64,000 nt of DNA from Diplonema papillatum. Taxonomy: Eukaryota > Euglenozoa > Diplonemea > Diplonemida > Diplonemidae. The stretch spans positions 397,165-461,164 of the forward strand of contig JAPJBO010000070.1 in NCBI GenBank assembly GCA_030068145.1, given 5' to 3'. The translations under genes were made by a program, and so were the position numbers. Numbering within the stretch: the stretch's first letter is position 1; each line of letters opens with the position of its first letter. Below the pieces are notes generated by a model. It had not been told where the DNA came from, did no database searches, and saw only the letters and a list, made by a program, of their open reading frames with translations. Positions 1 to 11,128 of this stretch are shown in pieces.

Positions 1-2120
1 TGTTTTTTGATGGTTTTTTTTGGCAGAGATTTGCGGATTTGCACGGAAGCACGGGCGGAACGGATTCCTCCTTGTACAAGCAGCAAGGCCGCTTTGTCCG
101 AAATGCGAGCATTTTGAAGGATCGGTGTGCGTTAAAATCTTCGGTTGAACCGTCGATGTGTCGTGGGAAAGAGGGCGATGGTTTCCACAGCGAAACCTTG
201 TTGGGTGTCCCCTAACGCGTTTAGGGGGGGAAGCTTGGTCTTTCTTGGCTCTCTTTCTTCTGGATTTTGAAGGAGAAGGTTCTTCAAGAAGTGAAGTCCG
301 GTACTTCGGACTGGTTTCGAAAAGGAGGGCGACTTTCGTTCATTGTTTCGGTTTTCATTCTTCTGGTTCCTGCGAGAGACGCGAACACGAGTGTACCGGG
401 GAAAGCCTGCTACACGGGAGCCAAGCTTCACGTTTTCGACGGTACTGCAGAGCCACGGGCCTACGGGCCAAGTGGCTACCGATTTCCAAAACTAAAGCAT
501 CAAGGCGTGGCGCACCTTGGGGCTTGGCGCTTGCAGTGAACACAAGCTCGTCGAGGCGGTCAACCACAGGGCAGAACGGACGGGGTTGTAGCACTGTGCT
601 GCCTTCGACTCAAGCGTTACAAGCCGTGGTTGACCGTCACGTTCCTGGACCCGGTGCGGCCTTTTTCTTCTTCTTTCGGTTCCTGCGAGAGACCTTCCGG
701 TGCCACTTTTCAGTCGCCCAGGCGCGGCTGCGATAAGCACGCGCTGCGGGCGGGTCTGTCCCCTGTGTTCCATCGTTTACAGGAGGGTCATTTATTGCAA
801 ACTCTCTCACGTGGGAGAATGTGTGTAGGGTGTGTGTGTGTGTGGCACTGGGGAAGGACACTTGGCGCACCCGCGGGCGGGGGATGCAAGAAGTTCCACC
901 TGCGAATCGTAAGACGACTTCACCACATACGAACGAACTACGCCATACGGCGTAGTTAATTCATTAATTCGCGGGTATCTGCAAGACGCCACGGGTGCCC
1001 GTCCCGGGTCACTTCCATTTGTATTCATTCACGTCGAGGTGCGCATTTGAAAGATCTGCCACGATATCTTTCAAACGCGCCCCTCGGTTCCCATTTTTGA
1101 CCTACGAACCCCCTTTTGAGTATGGCCCAAGGGGTATACAGTCCATTTCCTCAAATTTATCACCACCCTCCGTCCGTAAGTGGTTAAGTATACGGTCAGA
1201 ACGGAGCAAAGCGCATGGCAGAACGAGCACACCACCCGAACCTACAACAGGAAGAGAATGCGGGTGGGTTCAGGCGGGTCTTGTAAGACTGAACTTTCCG
1301 ATGACGGATGATTACTTCGGATGGCGTGACGAACTCGATTACCCAGCCAAGATCTGAGTGCAAATGGCCGAAAACTCAAGCCGAGACCACTGTCAGGTGC
1401 CTAGGGGGTATGTACAGGACACAACATCTGGTGTGCTCAGTTTCAAGTTTTGTCGGGTTCGTCCCGATTTCTCACCGGGTCGGTTCTTAGCGGTACTCGT
1501 CGGCGAATGGGACTCCACGCCGTGTACTGGCACGTGAACCCGGCGGTCGAAGTAATTCGAAAGGTGTCCAGCCATACTTTTCTGCCAAAGCTGCATGTGT
1601 TGGAAGGTGACTCCTCGAGGGGGGGCTAACTTCCATGTCTTGCGGACTGGTTCGCCAGCAGGTCCATCAGCAAGGACGCAGCACACCGCAAAAATCGCGC
1701 AGCGCCAGAGAGGGAAAATACTCGAGGGGCTGCCTTGCTAGAGGGGGCCACAAATGGTTCTTCTTTAGACTGTTTTTTTTGTTGCACGCTTACGCCCGCC
1801 ACTAAACCCAGATGTACCTGCGTTTCGTGTGGGCCACAGCACGTTTACCTCCTTTTGAGATTGGACACTTATGTGCAGGTCGGGTCACGATACTCTACAA
1901 TCCACACGATGCCTCCTTTGAGATTTCGCAACTGGCAGCCCCAAGTATTTCCTACAAAGCAGGTGCTCATACAAAAAAGGAATCCCTCCCAACTGAAAGA
2001 GGGGGTCCGCTCTGACCCCAACACATCAAGGAGCAAAAGAGGAGGGGAGTCCGAAGCTCTTTGTTTCGATATTCTTTCATTTTCTTCCGCAGCGGTTTGG
2101 TGCACCTGATAGGGGATGAA
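1..2120. other. Gene-free repetitive debris
   Basis: No ORF here resembles a known protein, and the short open frames on both strands overlap and lack shared composition. The stretch contains a dispersed repeat (507-665). Near 1840-1980 it holds a copy of another dispersed repeat whose core words (acctcctttg, caactggca, caaagcaggtgct) recur at 18.05 kb and 25.87 kb. A short GT-rich stretch lies at 820-845. Nothing else is recognised. Confidence 0.5.
507..665 (+). repeat. Dispersed repeat, copy 1
   Basis: About 155 bp beginning GTGGCGCACCTTGGGGC is repeated with roughly 85-90% identity, by eye, at 6311-6480 on the same strand. Both copies end in a pyrimidine-rich TTTTTCTTCTT stretch, which could be the remains of a retroposon tail on the opposite strand. 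There is no coding capacity and the family is not recognised. Confidence 0.7.
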
Positions 2121-2296
2121 GACCGGGGAACCCCTGAGTGGAGGTCCGTTGCGGTGTTGACGTGCAATCGCTCGCCGACGCTAGGGTACACGAGCGAAAC
2201 ACCCGCTCGACCCATGTAATAACTGGTTAACTCCCCGAGGTTTTCTCTCAAGATAGCTAGAACCAGAAGGGGAGTCACGCCAGGTAAAAGAGCGGA
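2121..2296 (+). rRNA. Large-subunit (28S) rRNA fragment, displaced
   Basis: The stretch GTGGAGGTCCGTTGCGG, then TTGACGTGCAATCGCTCG, then an altered form of the stretch that reads CATCTAGTAGCTGG in functional 28S rRNA, then TCTCAAGATAGCTAGA and GCCAGGTAAA, follows the order of a central domain of eukaryotic 28S rRNA. It is diverged and short, with no flanking rRNA, so it is a relic and not a working gene. It covers the same LSU part as the minus-strand fragment at 33.62-33.95 kb. Confidence 0.75.
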
Positions 2297-2399
2297 GGCG
2301 GCGGGGAAGCAAAATGGCAATCCAAAGAGTGGGAGAGAAGGGCATTGTAAACGGACAACTTTGGACTCCAAAGGTCGAAAAGGGGCAGCACTCCGAGAA

Positions 2400-2520
2400 A
2401 CGTCGAGCGCGAACGCAACTCGACAGAACGCTGGTAGCATGCTGGGGAGGCGAATAGCCTTTGACAAAATGCACTCACGAAAAACAGACTAAAACTTCTC
2501 CTGGCACGTAAACAGCGAAC
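2400..2520 (+). repeat. Dispersed repeat, copy at 2.4 kb
   Basis: The words AACGCTGGTAGCATGCTGGG, CACTCACGAAAAAC and CTCCTGGCACGTAAACAGCG align with 3290-3400 (same strand, AACGCTGGCAGCGCGCTTGG ... CCCGGCACGTACAAACGAAC) and with the reverse complement of 19085-19200. This makes a three-copy dispersed family of about 110 bp with no coding sequence. Confidence 0.6.
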
Positions 2521-3284
2521 TCACGCACATTCGTTTTCTTTAACTTGTTTTATAAGTGTTATTTTCCTTTTCTTCGTCGACCGGAAAGCGAGGTGCAAGC
2601 TCTGACCTCGGCCCTGAAGCTGGAAACTGGTCTTCTGGCAAGACCCTGCAAAGAAGAGCCCACTGCGCTGCTCTCACCGGTCAATAACGTTTTTAGCCAG
2701 TTTCTTAGAGTTAAAGTTCGCTTAAAATTCCGGGGGTTTAGGGTCTCCGTGTGACCGTCATGAATGTGTTCTCTTCGAGCAAGAAAGGGCTATATGGTTA
2801 CGGGTTGTAAATTTGGTGCACGCTTTCGTTATGGGTTATGGCTAGCCATGTCGGGGACTGTTTGTGACCGACACCAAGTACATTCCTTCGTGGAGTGTAG
2901 TCTTGGGCCCCCCATGTTCTACAAGTTGAGCGTTGCCTTGTAGCCCGTATCGGTCTGTTGTCCGCGTTTTTATGTATTTTCTCGTAGAGTAGTTTTGTGA
3001 AGTTGGATCGGGGGCTGTGGCGTAGGATTTGGGATAGCAATTTCGCACGATATGGATACGTGTACGTAACATGTACTTTACAACGTGGGTCGCTTTCGCT
3101 CTTCTTCATTTTTCCAAAGGGTCAAACCCCAGGCTTCAACCCAGAAAACACCCCCCGCCGCCTCTAGTAGGGTACCGCAGGAAAGCCAGGAATATCCTGC
3201 ATGCTCAACAAGATTTTCCATTGGGGCCGTAGAATGCCCATGGTCCTTCGAACAAAAGGGGAAAAGACAGCTTTTTCGCAATAA

Positions 3285-3400
3285 ACACGAAAGAGAACGC
3301 TGGCAGCGCGCTTGGGAGAAGACTAACCTACCGATCATATTGCGAACACTCACTAACAGGCTAATCCTCCCCCGGCACGTACAAACGAACACCGCGCCTA
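3285..3400 (+). repeat. Dispersed repeat, copy at 3.3 kb
   Basis: Best matched to the reverse complement of 19085-19200. The shared words, in order, are CACGAAAGAGAACGC, TTGGGAGAAGA, TAACCTACCGATCATAT, CACTCACTAACAGG and GGCACGTACAAAC. It is also related to 2400-2520. The class is unknown. Confidence 0.7.
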
Positions 3401-4037
3401 TTCTTTTTTTTTTATATGGTTCGCCTCCATAGGCAGGCTATTAGCTTCATTTTTCCTCAGTTTTCCTAATTCCGTCTCAATAGCCAATTTGCTTTTTCCA
3501 CTCTGAAATCGAGAAGCCTCCGTCCAGGCCACCCGAACCTTCCAAAAGGGGGGGTCGGGGGGGCGGAGCCCCCCGGCAAACGGTACGGTACATTCAGGTG
3601 GAGAAATTAAACATATCGACCAACGTACTGGTGGCACTGTTTGCCATCTGTGTGACCCTCGCCCCGCTCCCCCTGGTGCACACTCCTGAAGCCAACAGCC
3701 CATTTCAAATTCATCCACCACTCAGATACTGTGTGCTGGTAAATCATTGGCATGAGTAGATGCAGACCGGAGATCACACGGAACCAGGCACTTGTGTCAA
3801 CTCGGAGAGAATCTGTCAAGAATTCCGGGCTGCTTCTGAGCTTCGACTCTCTCACTCAGCACCCACAGCAGCCCCAAACTTCTGCCAGCCAGCCCACCAT
3901 GCCCAGCGGCGACCCACCGATGGCCAGCCCCTGACCGCCAGCCAGCTGGCACAGCTACGCCTCCACCGGACCCCCACGACTTTTTTCATCGAAGGTCGTT
4001 TTTTGCACTTTTTTTTTATTTTTTGAGCCGCCCGGAT

Positions 4038-4069
4038 TTCCAAATTCCGTCAGCTGACGGAATTTGGAA
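4038..4069. repeat. Perfect 32-bp palindrome
   Basis: The 16-base half TTCCAAATTCCGTCAG is followed immediately by its exact reverse complement, with no spacer. It sits just after a T-rich stretch. It could be the core of a small foldback element or a recombination product. No binding protein can be named. Confidence 0.85.
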
Positions 4070-4200
4070 TGGGAAGCTAATGCCCTGTCCACAGGCGTCT
4101 CCGTAAATCCTTGGACGAGTTAACTCCAGGACAGGCAGTGCTTTAACGCGTTATGTGCACAGTTTCAAGTCGCCCTATGGAAAACGCTTTCACCCCACCA

Positions 4201-4509
4201 CACGGTGAGGGCCTCAAAAGCTGGGACAACGAAAAGCAAAAGAATAAACCAAAACTACGCACTTATTTCTTGCTTTTCGCCGCAGTCGGGAAGAAAAATG
4301 TACACTCCCGGAAAAACTGACGCCCGAGGGGAAAACACTTTTTCGGGCCAACTTTTCCCCCTCGGGCTGTTTTCGCCCTCGCACTAAAGAGGGTGTCCCC
4401 GAGTCACACCCGAAAAGCCCGCGTGCTACAACCAAAAACGCGGGGAAGTCCACACCCGAAAAGCGGGTGTGAGCTTCAACTCCAGCTCTTGAGGCTGGAC
4501 CTCACCGTG
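4201..4509. mobile_element. MITE-like element, CACGGTGAGG family, copy 1
   Basis: A 309-bp element with imperfect inverted ends: CACGGTGAGGGCCTC on the left and GAGGCTGGACCTCACCGTG on the right. The interior holds short palindromes such as CACACCCGAAAAGCGGGTGTG. A related 175-bp element lies at 13052-13226 in the opposite orientation and shares the ends and the CACACCCG/CGGGTGTG words. It has no coding capacity and no convincing target duplication, so the superfamily cannot be set. Confidence 0.65.
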
Positions 4510-5186
4510 CATGTGCACGGCGACAGGCGTGCAGCAACAGCATTACTACGCGTGTGCCTTTTCGGGTTGACAAGTTCACAACAGTTGTCGACCCCGAGAA
4601 CCCCATGCATTTCTCTAGATTAGAAGGGTCTTGGCGTAGATGGCGCAAACCCGCCATAATCCAGCGGTATCAGCAGCGGTAGCGTCATGGCACTGATCCC
4701 GTATCGGCCGAGGGGGTTTCTCCCGTGGGGCGGCGACTAGCACTGGCACTAGCGAGGGCACTGCTTCCTCTCGAACAGCGCCATGTTCGCACGGGAGGAG
4801 AGAGACGCGACGTACGATGGGAGCAGAGAGGAGAGCTTCGATACTTCCCTCTTTTTCCTACGCGCGCTCTTTGTTTCCGCAATGACGAATACTACGTCTC
4901 CTACGTATGAAAAAAAAAAAACAAGGCAAAAAAAACGAAAACAGGTAACAGATACTGCGGGAGGGCTGAATGAAGCTCATAACGGAAAAAAAGAAGGGGA
5001 AGTTTATGCCGCGCGCACTGGGGAGGAAAAGCAATACTGGGATGGTGTACGAAGAGGAGGGAGGGAGTGACGTTTCTTCGGGTGACAGATGTGAAACTAG
5101 GCGGGGAAAAGTGCGCCCGCGGCTACGACGCGCCGGCCACTCGGGGATCACATGTCTGGTTGTGTGAATCGCTTCAGCCCACCGCT

Positions 5187-5516
5187 CCTGTCTAATCACC
5201 ACACGCTGTGTATGATTGGAGAGAAAAGGCGAAGCCAGGAAGCTTCTATGATCTTGCTGTCCCGTCTAATCCCGTCCTGTCTAATCACCACACGCTGTAG
5301 AGAAAAGGTGAAGCCAGGAAGCTTCTGATCTTGATGTCCCGTCTATTCCCGTCCTGTCTAATCACCACACGCTGTGTACGATTGGAGAGAAAAGGTGAAG
5401 CCAGGAAGCTTATGATCTTGCTGTCCCGTCGAATCCCGTCCTGTCTAATCACCACACGCTGTGTATGATTGGAGAGAAAAGGTGAAGCCAGGAACCTTAC
5501 GATCTTGCTGTCCCGA
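5187..5516 (+). repeat. Tandem repeat, about 77-88 bp x 4
   Basis: Four units start with CCTGTCTAATCACCACACGC at about 5187, 5275, 5352 and 5439. Each continues through GGAGAGAAAAGG and GAAGCCAGGAAGC to a TTGATGTCCCG/TTGCTGTCCCG word. One unit lacks the GTATGATTGG segment, so unit length varies. The small ORFs over it are repeat artefacts. Confidence 0.85.
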
Positions 5517-6310
5517 CCGCAGCCCAAAAATTTTGGGCCCGGGGGTGGGTGGATCAAGCCCGGGCACCCTTCGGTCGGACGACGAAAGCGCGTCTTTTGC
5601 CTCGGGGGTGAAATTAGTTGTGAGGAGTTCAGCCAGGTGGCTTTCGGTTGGTGTGCGCAGGGGGTTCACATCTCCAGTCGCGAACATGTACATCGTCTTG
5701 AGGATGGTACGCGGAACCCAGATGACTTCCAGACCTCGACGAACTTCATCCTCATGGCCCGGGTGTGGAACCTTTTCCCCATCCCGATGCACAACTTGAA
5801 CGCCTTGTCGACATCCTCCTGGAGGCGGCGGTCGCTCGGTGGCAGCTTGAATACCAAGCTCTTGCCCCCAGTTAAGGTGGCCGCTTGAGCGGCACTCATC
5901 CGAGCGCACATAGCAGCAGAGACGCGTCGGCAGTAAGCGTCGGCAGTATTTGCACTTCAGGATGGGGCTGCCGTCATGAGCGTCGTCCCGAGCGGTTTCG
6001 GGCTAAAAAAGAAAGAAATGCGTAGGTTTGCTTTAGAAAGAAGTGCAGCTCGGAACCGGCTTGTGCACTGCTCCCGCGTACCACCCGTTTGCTCTGCACC
6101 ACCATGCTGCACTAAAGAAGAGCCAAAAGGTGGACGGCAACCCCCGGGAAACCCGGGCATAGAGCTTTAAAGAAGACCTCAAACTACCCCCTGTTGGTAA
6201 CACACGAAAGAAAGGTTGAGTCGTAGCTCTTTACGGAACGGGTGGTTTAAAAAAAGAGGGTAATTTGGGTTTCCAACGATCCCGCGGGACACTTTCGCAT
6301 TTATTCTTGC
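5517..6310. other. No recognisable feature
   Basis: Between the tandem repeat and the dispersed repeat at 6311 several overlapping short ORFs exist on both strands, but none has a motif, a matching neighbour or a plausible length. I see no RNA gene or mobile-element end here. Confidence 0.4.
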
Positions 6311-6480
6311 GTGGCGCACCTTGGGGCTTGGCGCTCGCGCTGAACATAAGCTCGTCGAGACGGTCAGCCGCAGGGCAGAGCGGACGGGGTTGTAGCACTG
6401 TGCTGCCTCCGACTCAAGGTTTGCAAGCTGTGGTTGACCGTCACGTTCCTGGACCAGGAGCGGCCTATTTCTTTTTCTTT
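6311..6480 (+). repeat. Dispersed repeat, copy 2
   Basis: Partner of 507-665. It starts at the same GTGGCGCACCTTGGGGC word and runs through GGTTGTAGCACTGTGCTGCC and GGTTGACCGTCACGTTCC into a CTTTTTCTTTC tail. Flanking sequences differ, so this is a dispersed copy and not a segmental duplication. Confidence 0.7.
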
Positions 6481-8194
6481 CTTCTTGTTTCTACGGATTT
6501 CTTTTCGCGGGTGTGGGGTCGGTCCTGCGTTCGTACACTCAGGTATTCCGACTCCCGCAGTCGTGAGTCAACCGGTCAACTATTTCCGCAGTATTTGCAT
6601 ACTTTGAACAAACTAAAAAAGGAAAAGGTAAGGTAAGGAAACTGACGCGAGCCGAAAAGGAAGAGGTGGAACTGTGCTCTTGGCAGCTGAAGAATAGTTG
6701 AGTCGCAGCTCGGACAAAACAGAATGAAAAAGAAAGGGTGCGCTTATTCTCTGCTTTTCGTTCATGGGCGGGAGGGTCAGATCTGCTTTGTTGTGCTCCG
6801 ACTCCCGGAATTGTGAGCAGCGCAACCTCAAGAGGCCTAGTCAACTATTCCCTGCAGGATTTGCAAAATTTCAAGAAAGAACTGCGTAGTTTTGTTTTAT
6901 TCTTTTACTTGTTAGTTGTCGACAACTTGTTTTTGTGTTGAGGTGTCATTCAGATGTAAATCTAAAGCCGCCCACGTCAAATTTTGTTAAGCAGCGGCTG
7001 TCAAAACTTGCCGTGACACCTATGATCAAAGTAAAGTGGAGAAGAGAATAGAAGGTTGTCTAAAAGAGAAAGGGGGGGGTAGTGAATATTTTTTGACCCT
7101 CGTAGCTCGCTGGGTCAGGCGCGCCAGGCAGGTGCTGGGCTAATTTCGGTCTGGGCTTGGACTTTGCAGTCCTCCCATATTCCATACATACGGGACGACA
7201 TTGGTGTTCTTTCTCTGCTTGTCCCCTTCGCTGTGGATTTGTTCAGCTAGCAGTTGCACGATGTGTTGTTGTTTAGACATAGCTTATTCAGAATGGTTCT
7301 TATTTGGGTTAGACGGACGTAGTAGAAAAGTCTGTCCTCCCTCTTTTTGGACTGGTTTTAGACGGTTTCGTGTTGTGTTTTCAAAGAAGCCGGTGTTTTA
7401 TTTTGCCGGCGGTTTCCTTTCCCTCCACCCGCCCCCCAATTTAGGCCGCGGGTCTTCTTTTCTCAAAGAACCAACCGTTGCGTTGCGATAGCGATTCTTG
7501 GAAGTATCCTTTCTTTTTTTTTTTTCCCCCCCTTTTTTGACCTGGGGCGGGGGGGGGGGGGGGGTTGTTGGGAAAATACGCCGGTCGCAACTAGTTTGTT
7601 TGCTGTTTGCGCCGAACTCCCAACACTGGCACACGCTTTTTTTTTTTTGTCTTTTCTTTTTCTCTTCTTAAATCAGGGCATTAGCTTGGTCTCCGGTACA
7701 CTTTTCCAAATTTGGACCGCTCACGGGTTTTTGCGTCCTCACTCAGGAACGGCACACAGCGCGACGCGACGTATCTTCACGACAATGCTGGGCCCTGAGT
7801 GCCTCGGATTGCACACAGGCCACCTCTGCCGGGGGCCTGGGTGATGGTGTAGTGCCATTTTTTTTCTTCTTTTTCCCCGCCGGCAGGGGACTTTAGTTCT
7901 TTGTCTGACCGAGCAAAAATGCCGGTTTCAGCGAAAACCCCGGTTTTTGGGCTCTGTGGTGCGGTGGGTGGCATGGGGCCCCGCGGTGTCCGTTTGTGTC
8001 GTCAAGCCGATACCATTATACCTGCCTCGTCTCTCCTCTGTCTGATCCCCCGCAGGCAGTCAATGTAGCGATGCATGGACGATGACTGCAAACGTCAACT
8101 TGTCCCTCGTAACTCGTCATTGCTGCATAAGCAGTCGTCATCGAGTAGATACGAATGATGCCTGCATATCCAGCCTTGTTTGATGCTTGAAGGG
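6481..8194. other. Gene-free, homopolymer-rich stretch
   Basis: Contains runs of T and C (7509-7535), a G run (7546-7564) and T-rich segments near 7636 and 7858. The ORFs are short and without motifs. I see no coding gene, rRNA or transposon ends. Confidence 0.4.
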
Positions 8195-8442
8195 GACGCG
8201 TATCTATCTTGGAGAGCTTCAAATGCAAGTGTACACAGTGTGGTCGGAGTCTGAAATGCAGACAGGTGCAATTAATCTCGAGAGCTTGGTGCACGTGCAT
8301 TTGGCTCGAGGTGTTTGTAAGTGACGCGTATCGAGAGTTTGGAGAGCTTCAAGTGTACACAGTGTGGTCGGAGTCTGAAATGCTGACAGCTGCAATTAAT
8401 CTCGAGAGCTTGGTGCACGTGCATTTGGCTCGAGGTGTTTGT
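8195..8442 (+). repeat. Tandem duplication, 128-bp unit x 2
   Basis: Two units start GACGCGTATC at 8195 and 8323. They share GGAGAGCTTCAA, ACACAGTGTGGTCGGAGTCT, AATTAATCTCGAGAGC and CATTTGGCTCGAGGTGTTTG. The second lacks a few bases near its start. The phrase GAGCTTCAAATGCAAGTG also appears near 9380, hinting at a wider family. Confidence 0.85.
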
Positions 8443-9034
8443 TGAAATAGTATGTGAAAATAGCACAAAAGAGCTTGAGCCGCGAACGCACTTTGCCAGC
8501 ATCTTTCCGAAACTAAACTGACCCCCTCTTTTTGGCAACGTCTCATATTGCGTCCGGGTCAGATTGGTACGCACCTGTTTGCACTTTTTGGCTGATTTGC
8601 GTTTGGTGCACGTCAGATCCAAGTGCGCTCGCGGTTCAGTCTCATTTCCTTTGCAGGCGCGCCTGGGGCACGCGCCCTGTTAAGGTTCTGTAGAGCGCTC
8701 AGAAAGGCTTGCCGGATGGAGCAGGGGTCCACTTCGGAATCGGAATACGGGTTCTGGGTGTAGACCGCATGCATAGCATCATTTTCATGTCGGGATAGTT
8801 CTGCCCAAACTATTTTTCCCCCTCCTTTCTTTTTGGTACTTGGGTCAGAGCGCAGAATCGAACGCTGGGATTTTGCACGATGCGCCTCCCAGGGTGAAGA
8901 CAGTCAGAAAGGATCTCTGGTTGCCGCTTGTGAATAGATGTGTCCCGGAAAATGGCTTTCCAAGCCCGAATTCCCATTTAGGAATAGGAATCCTCTACCT
9001 CCGACCCAGCCCAGAGGTCGTTCTGCGCCGTGGA

Positions 9035-9339
9035 CAGGGCTTACGCTCCGTTTTCGGTCTCAGAGAAAATACGTGTGGACCACGTGTGGGCGCTTAAGGT
9101 TCGAGGGGAAAAAAACCCTTCCCCCTCATGTGCGACGGCCAAAAAAAATAGTGTCGCTACTGACTTGGCGACACCTGGCTGTGCGGCCTTGACCGCTGGT
9201 GGGCCTAGACTCCCCTGCATGTGGACCAATAAATCAAAATCCACATGTGGTACCTGTGGATCCACACGTGGGGGAACAAAATCCAAAAAGAATTAACGTG
9301 TGGAAATCCACACGTTCCACACGTGGAGCGTGAGCCCTG
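9035..9339. mobile_element. hAT-type MITE, copy 1, with 8-bp target duplication
   Basis: A 305-bp non-coding element with terminal inverted repeats CAGGGCTTACGCTCC and GGAGCGTGAGCCCTG. It is flanked on both sides by the exact 8-bp word GCCGTGGA (9027-9034 and 9340-9347). An 8-bp duplication with ends starting CAGGG is the signature of hAT elements. The interior carries repeated CCACACGTG/CACATGTGG palindromes. A second copy lies at 10763-11051. A hAT transposase remnant exists at 42.0-42.4 kb, but its link to this MITE is unproven. Confidence 0.85.
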
Positions 9340-9519
9340 GCCGTGGAAGAACCCGGCTCCGTCTGTAACGCGTAATGAGCTTCAAATGCAAGTGCGCAGG
9401 CGGACTTAATTCAGCCGGAGAACTTGAAAATGCAGGGTACAAAAAACGCAGAAGCTCGAAAAGGTCGGCGAGGACCACGTCGTGAACGAAGGCTGCCGCA
9501 TTCAATGAAAAAGGTTTCG

Positions 9520-9526
9520 GGTGTGT

Positions 9527-9569
<43 letters not shown>

Positions 9570-9570
9570 T
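9520..9570 (+). repeat. (GT)n microsatellite
   Basis: About 50 bases of GT repeat, slightly interrupted by GGG, equal to (AC)n on the other strand. No retroelement starts at it. It is relevant because LINE-A copies in this window sit at AC tracts and this one is unoccupied. Confidence 0.95.
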
Positions 9571-10762
9571 AACGTGTAAAGAGCTTGAAAAGACAAAGCG
9601 CCTTGTCCACTTGGAGAACCTGAAAACGCAGGATGAAGGTTGCCGCGACGGAGAAGCTTTCATGGCTTTCCGCCCTGCAGGGCTTGGCTTCTTCGGATGC
9701 GCGTCGGTGGTTTATTTTTTTGGATGAGGGGCATTCTTAGTTGGCGGGGAGGGGGGGGTTGAACCCTTGAACCCGGCGGTTCGTGGTTCTTTGTGCTCGG
9801 TCTCGCAAGCTATGGCACAGAGACGCACTAAGGCGTGGCGCGGGTTGAGCGTCGCACATGTCGAGGGCATTCGCTTAACTCTCAGCCGTGCATACGGTTG
9901 ACCCAAAACGCTCACCCGGAACGAGCTGTTGCTCTATTCTCCCATGCGGTAGCAGAAGGCCAGTTTGAAGAGCCAAATCGAGGAACTGCTACCACCACTA
10001 CACGAGTCGCGTGGTGTGTTTCGACACGCGTGTGCGAGTGATCGAGTGATCGCTTCTCGGAAGCAGGACGGTGGCCGTATGATGATGGGTTGTGTGGCAC
10101 CATTCTCACCGTGCCGAATATGCACCGCCCCCGAAAACTGGACGCCCGAGTAGCACCCATACTAGGTCGCGTACTGGGTGTCCCGTGGCGCGACGCGTAG
10201 GGAGAGAGGTGCAAAGTTCTAAAGCGGGACCTTTCGGTGAGCAGGACTCCGCGTGCGAGGCGTCGGAGTCAGGAGCTGACTTCAGTGCCCCTGCTACTAC
10301 TAGAATACTAGCCAGTCGGACATGCAGGACAGTGGCCGTGGTCTGCAGGCGGCGGTCAACAATTTCGTCTTGTGTACGTGTGTAAACCCTGTTTTGAGTG
10401 ATTTATAGACAAGCAAGCTTGTTACCATAAAAAAACCCTGGGTGGGAAATCTTAGTCTGATGCTTCGACAGATTTGCTGCCAGCACCGCATCGAACGTCA
10501 ACATTTGAACAAAAAAGAAGGGGAATGCATCCCAGGGTAATAAACTGCAGTTCCACCGCCTGACCTGCTTGAAGCAGCGGAAGCGAACACCCTGGTGACA
10601 TGTCACGACGACAGTCGCTTGCTTGCGGGATCGGCATGGGACACAGAAAAGATGTGCGTGGGGGAGAATCGTATGTCCAATGCGTAGGCAGAACACTCTT
10701 TCGTGCAATGTTTGAACAAAAAAAGGGAGTGCAAGACTCCGTACAAGGAATGAATCCAGGGG

Positions 10763-11051
10763 CAGGGCTTACGCTCCGTTTTCGGTCTTGTGGGCCTCGA
10801 CTCCCTGCATGTGGAGTCAACCTGTGGTAAGCACATGTGGGGTAAAAAATAAAGAAAAATCCACATGTGGTACCTGTGAGTCCACACGTGGAAGCACACG
10901 TGGGGGGGGAAAACTTAGCTTAATGTTTAGGCAGAACACTGTCTCGCATGCATGTTTGATGCTTGCATCAAGTCTTTGTCGAAGAAAGTGTAAAATAAAA
11001 TAGGGGGGATCAAAAAACGTGTGGAAATCCACACCTGGAGCGTAAGCCCTG
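10763..11051. mobile_element. hAT-type MITE, copy 2
   Basis: A 289-bp element with the same ends as 9035-9339 (CAGGGCTTACGCTCCGTTTT left, GGAGCGTAAGCCCTG right) and the same internal words (GTGGGCCT, CCACATGTGGTACCTGTG, AACGTGTGGAAATCCACAC). Middle segments differ. No clean 8-bp duplication is visible here, so it is probably older or its flanks have changed. Confidence 0.8.
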
Positions 11052-11128
11052 CCCAGGATGGACGGGAACCCTGTGTTTTTTTGTGTTACCGTCGATTTTT
11101 TTTTTCTTTTTTCGGACTTAACCATAAG

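Noticed and set aside
9960-10090. Possible further 28S fragment (GCAGGACGGTGGCCG near 10063)
   Set aside because: Only one short word matches and its neighbours do not follow 28S order.
10763-11051. 8-bp target duplication for MITE copy 2
   Set aside because: Left and right flanks (TCCAGGGG and CCCAGGAT) do not match.
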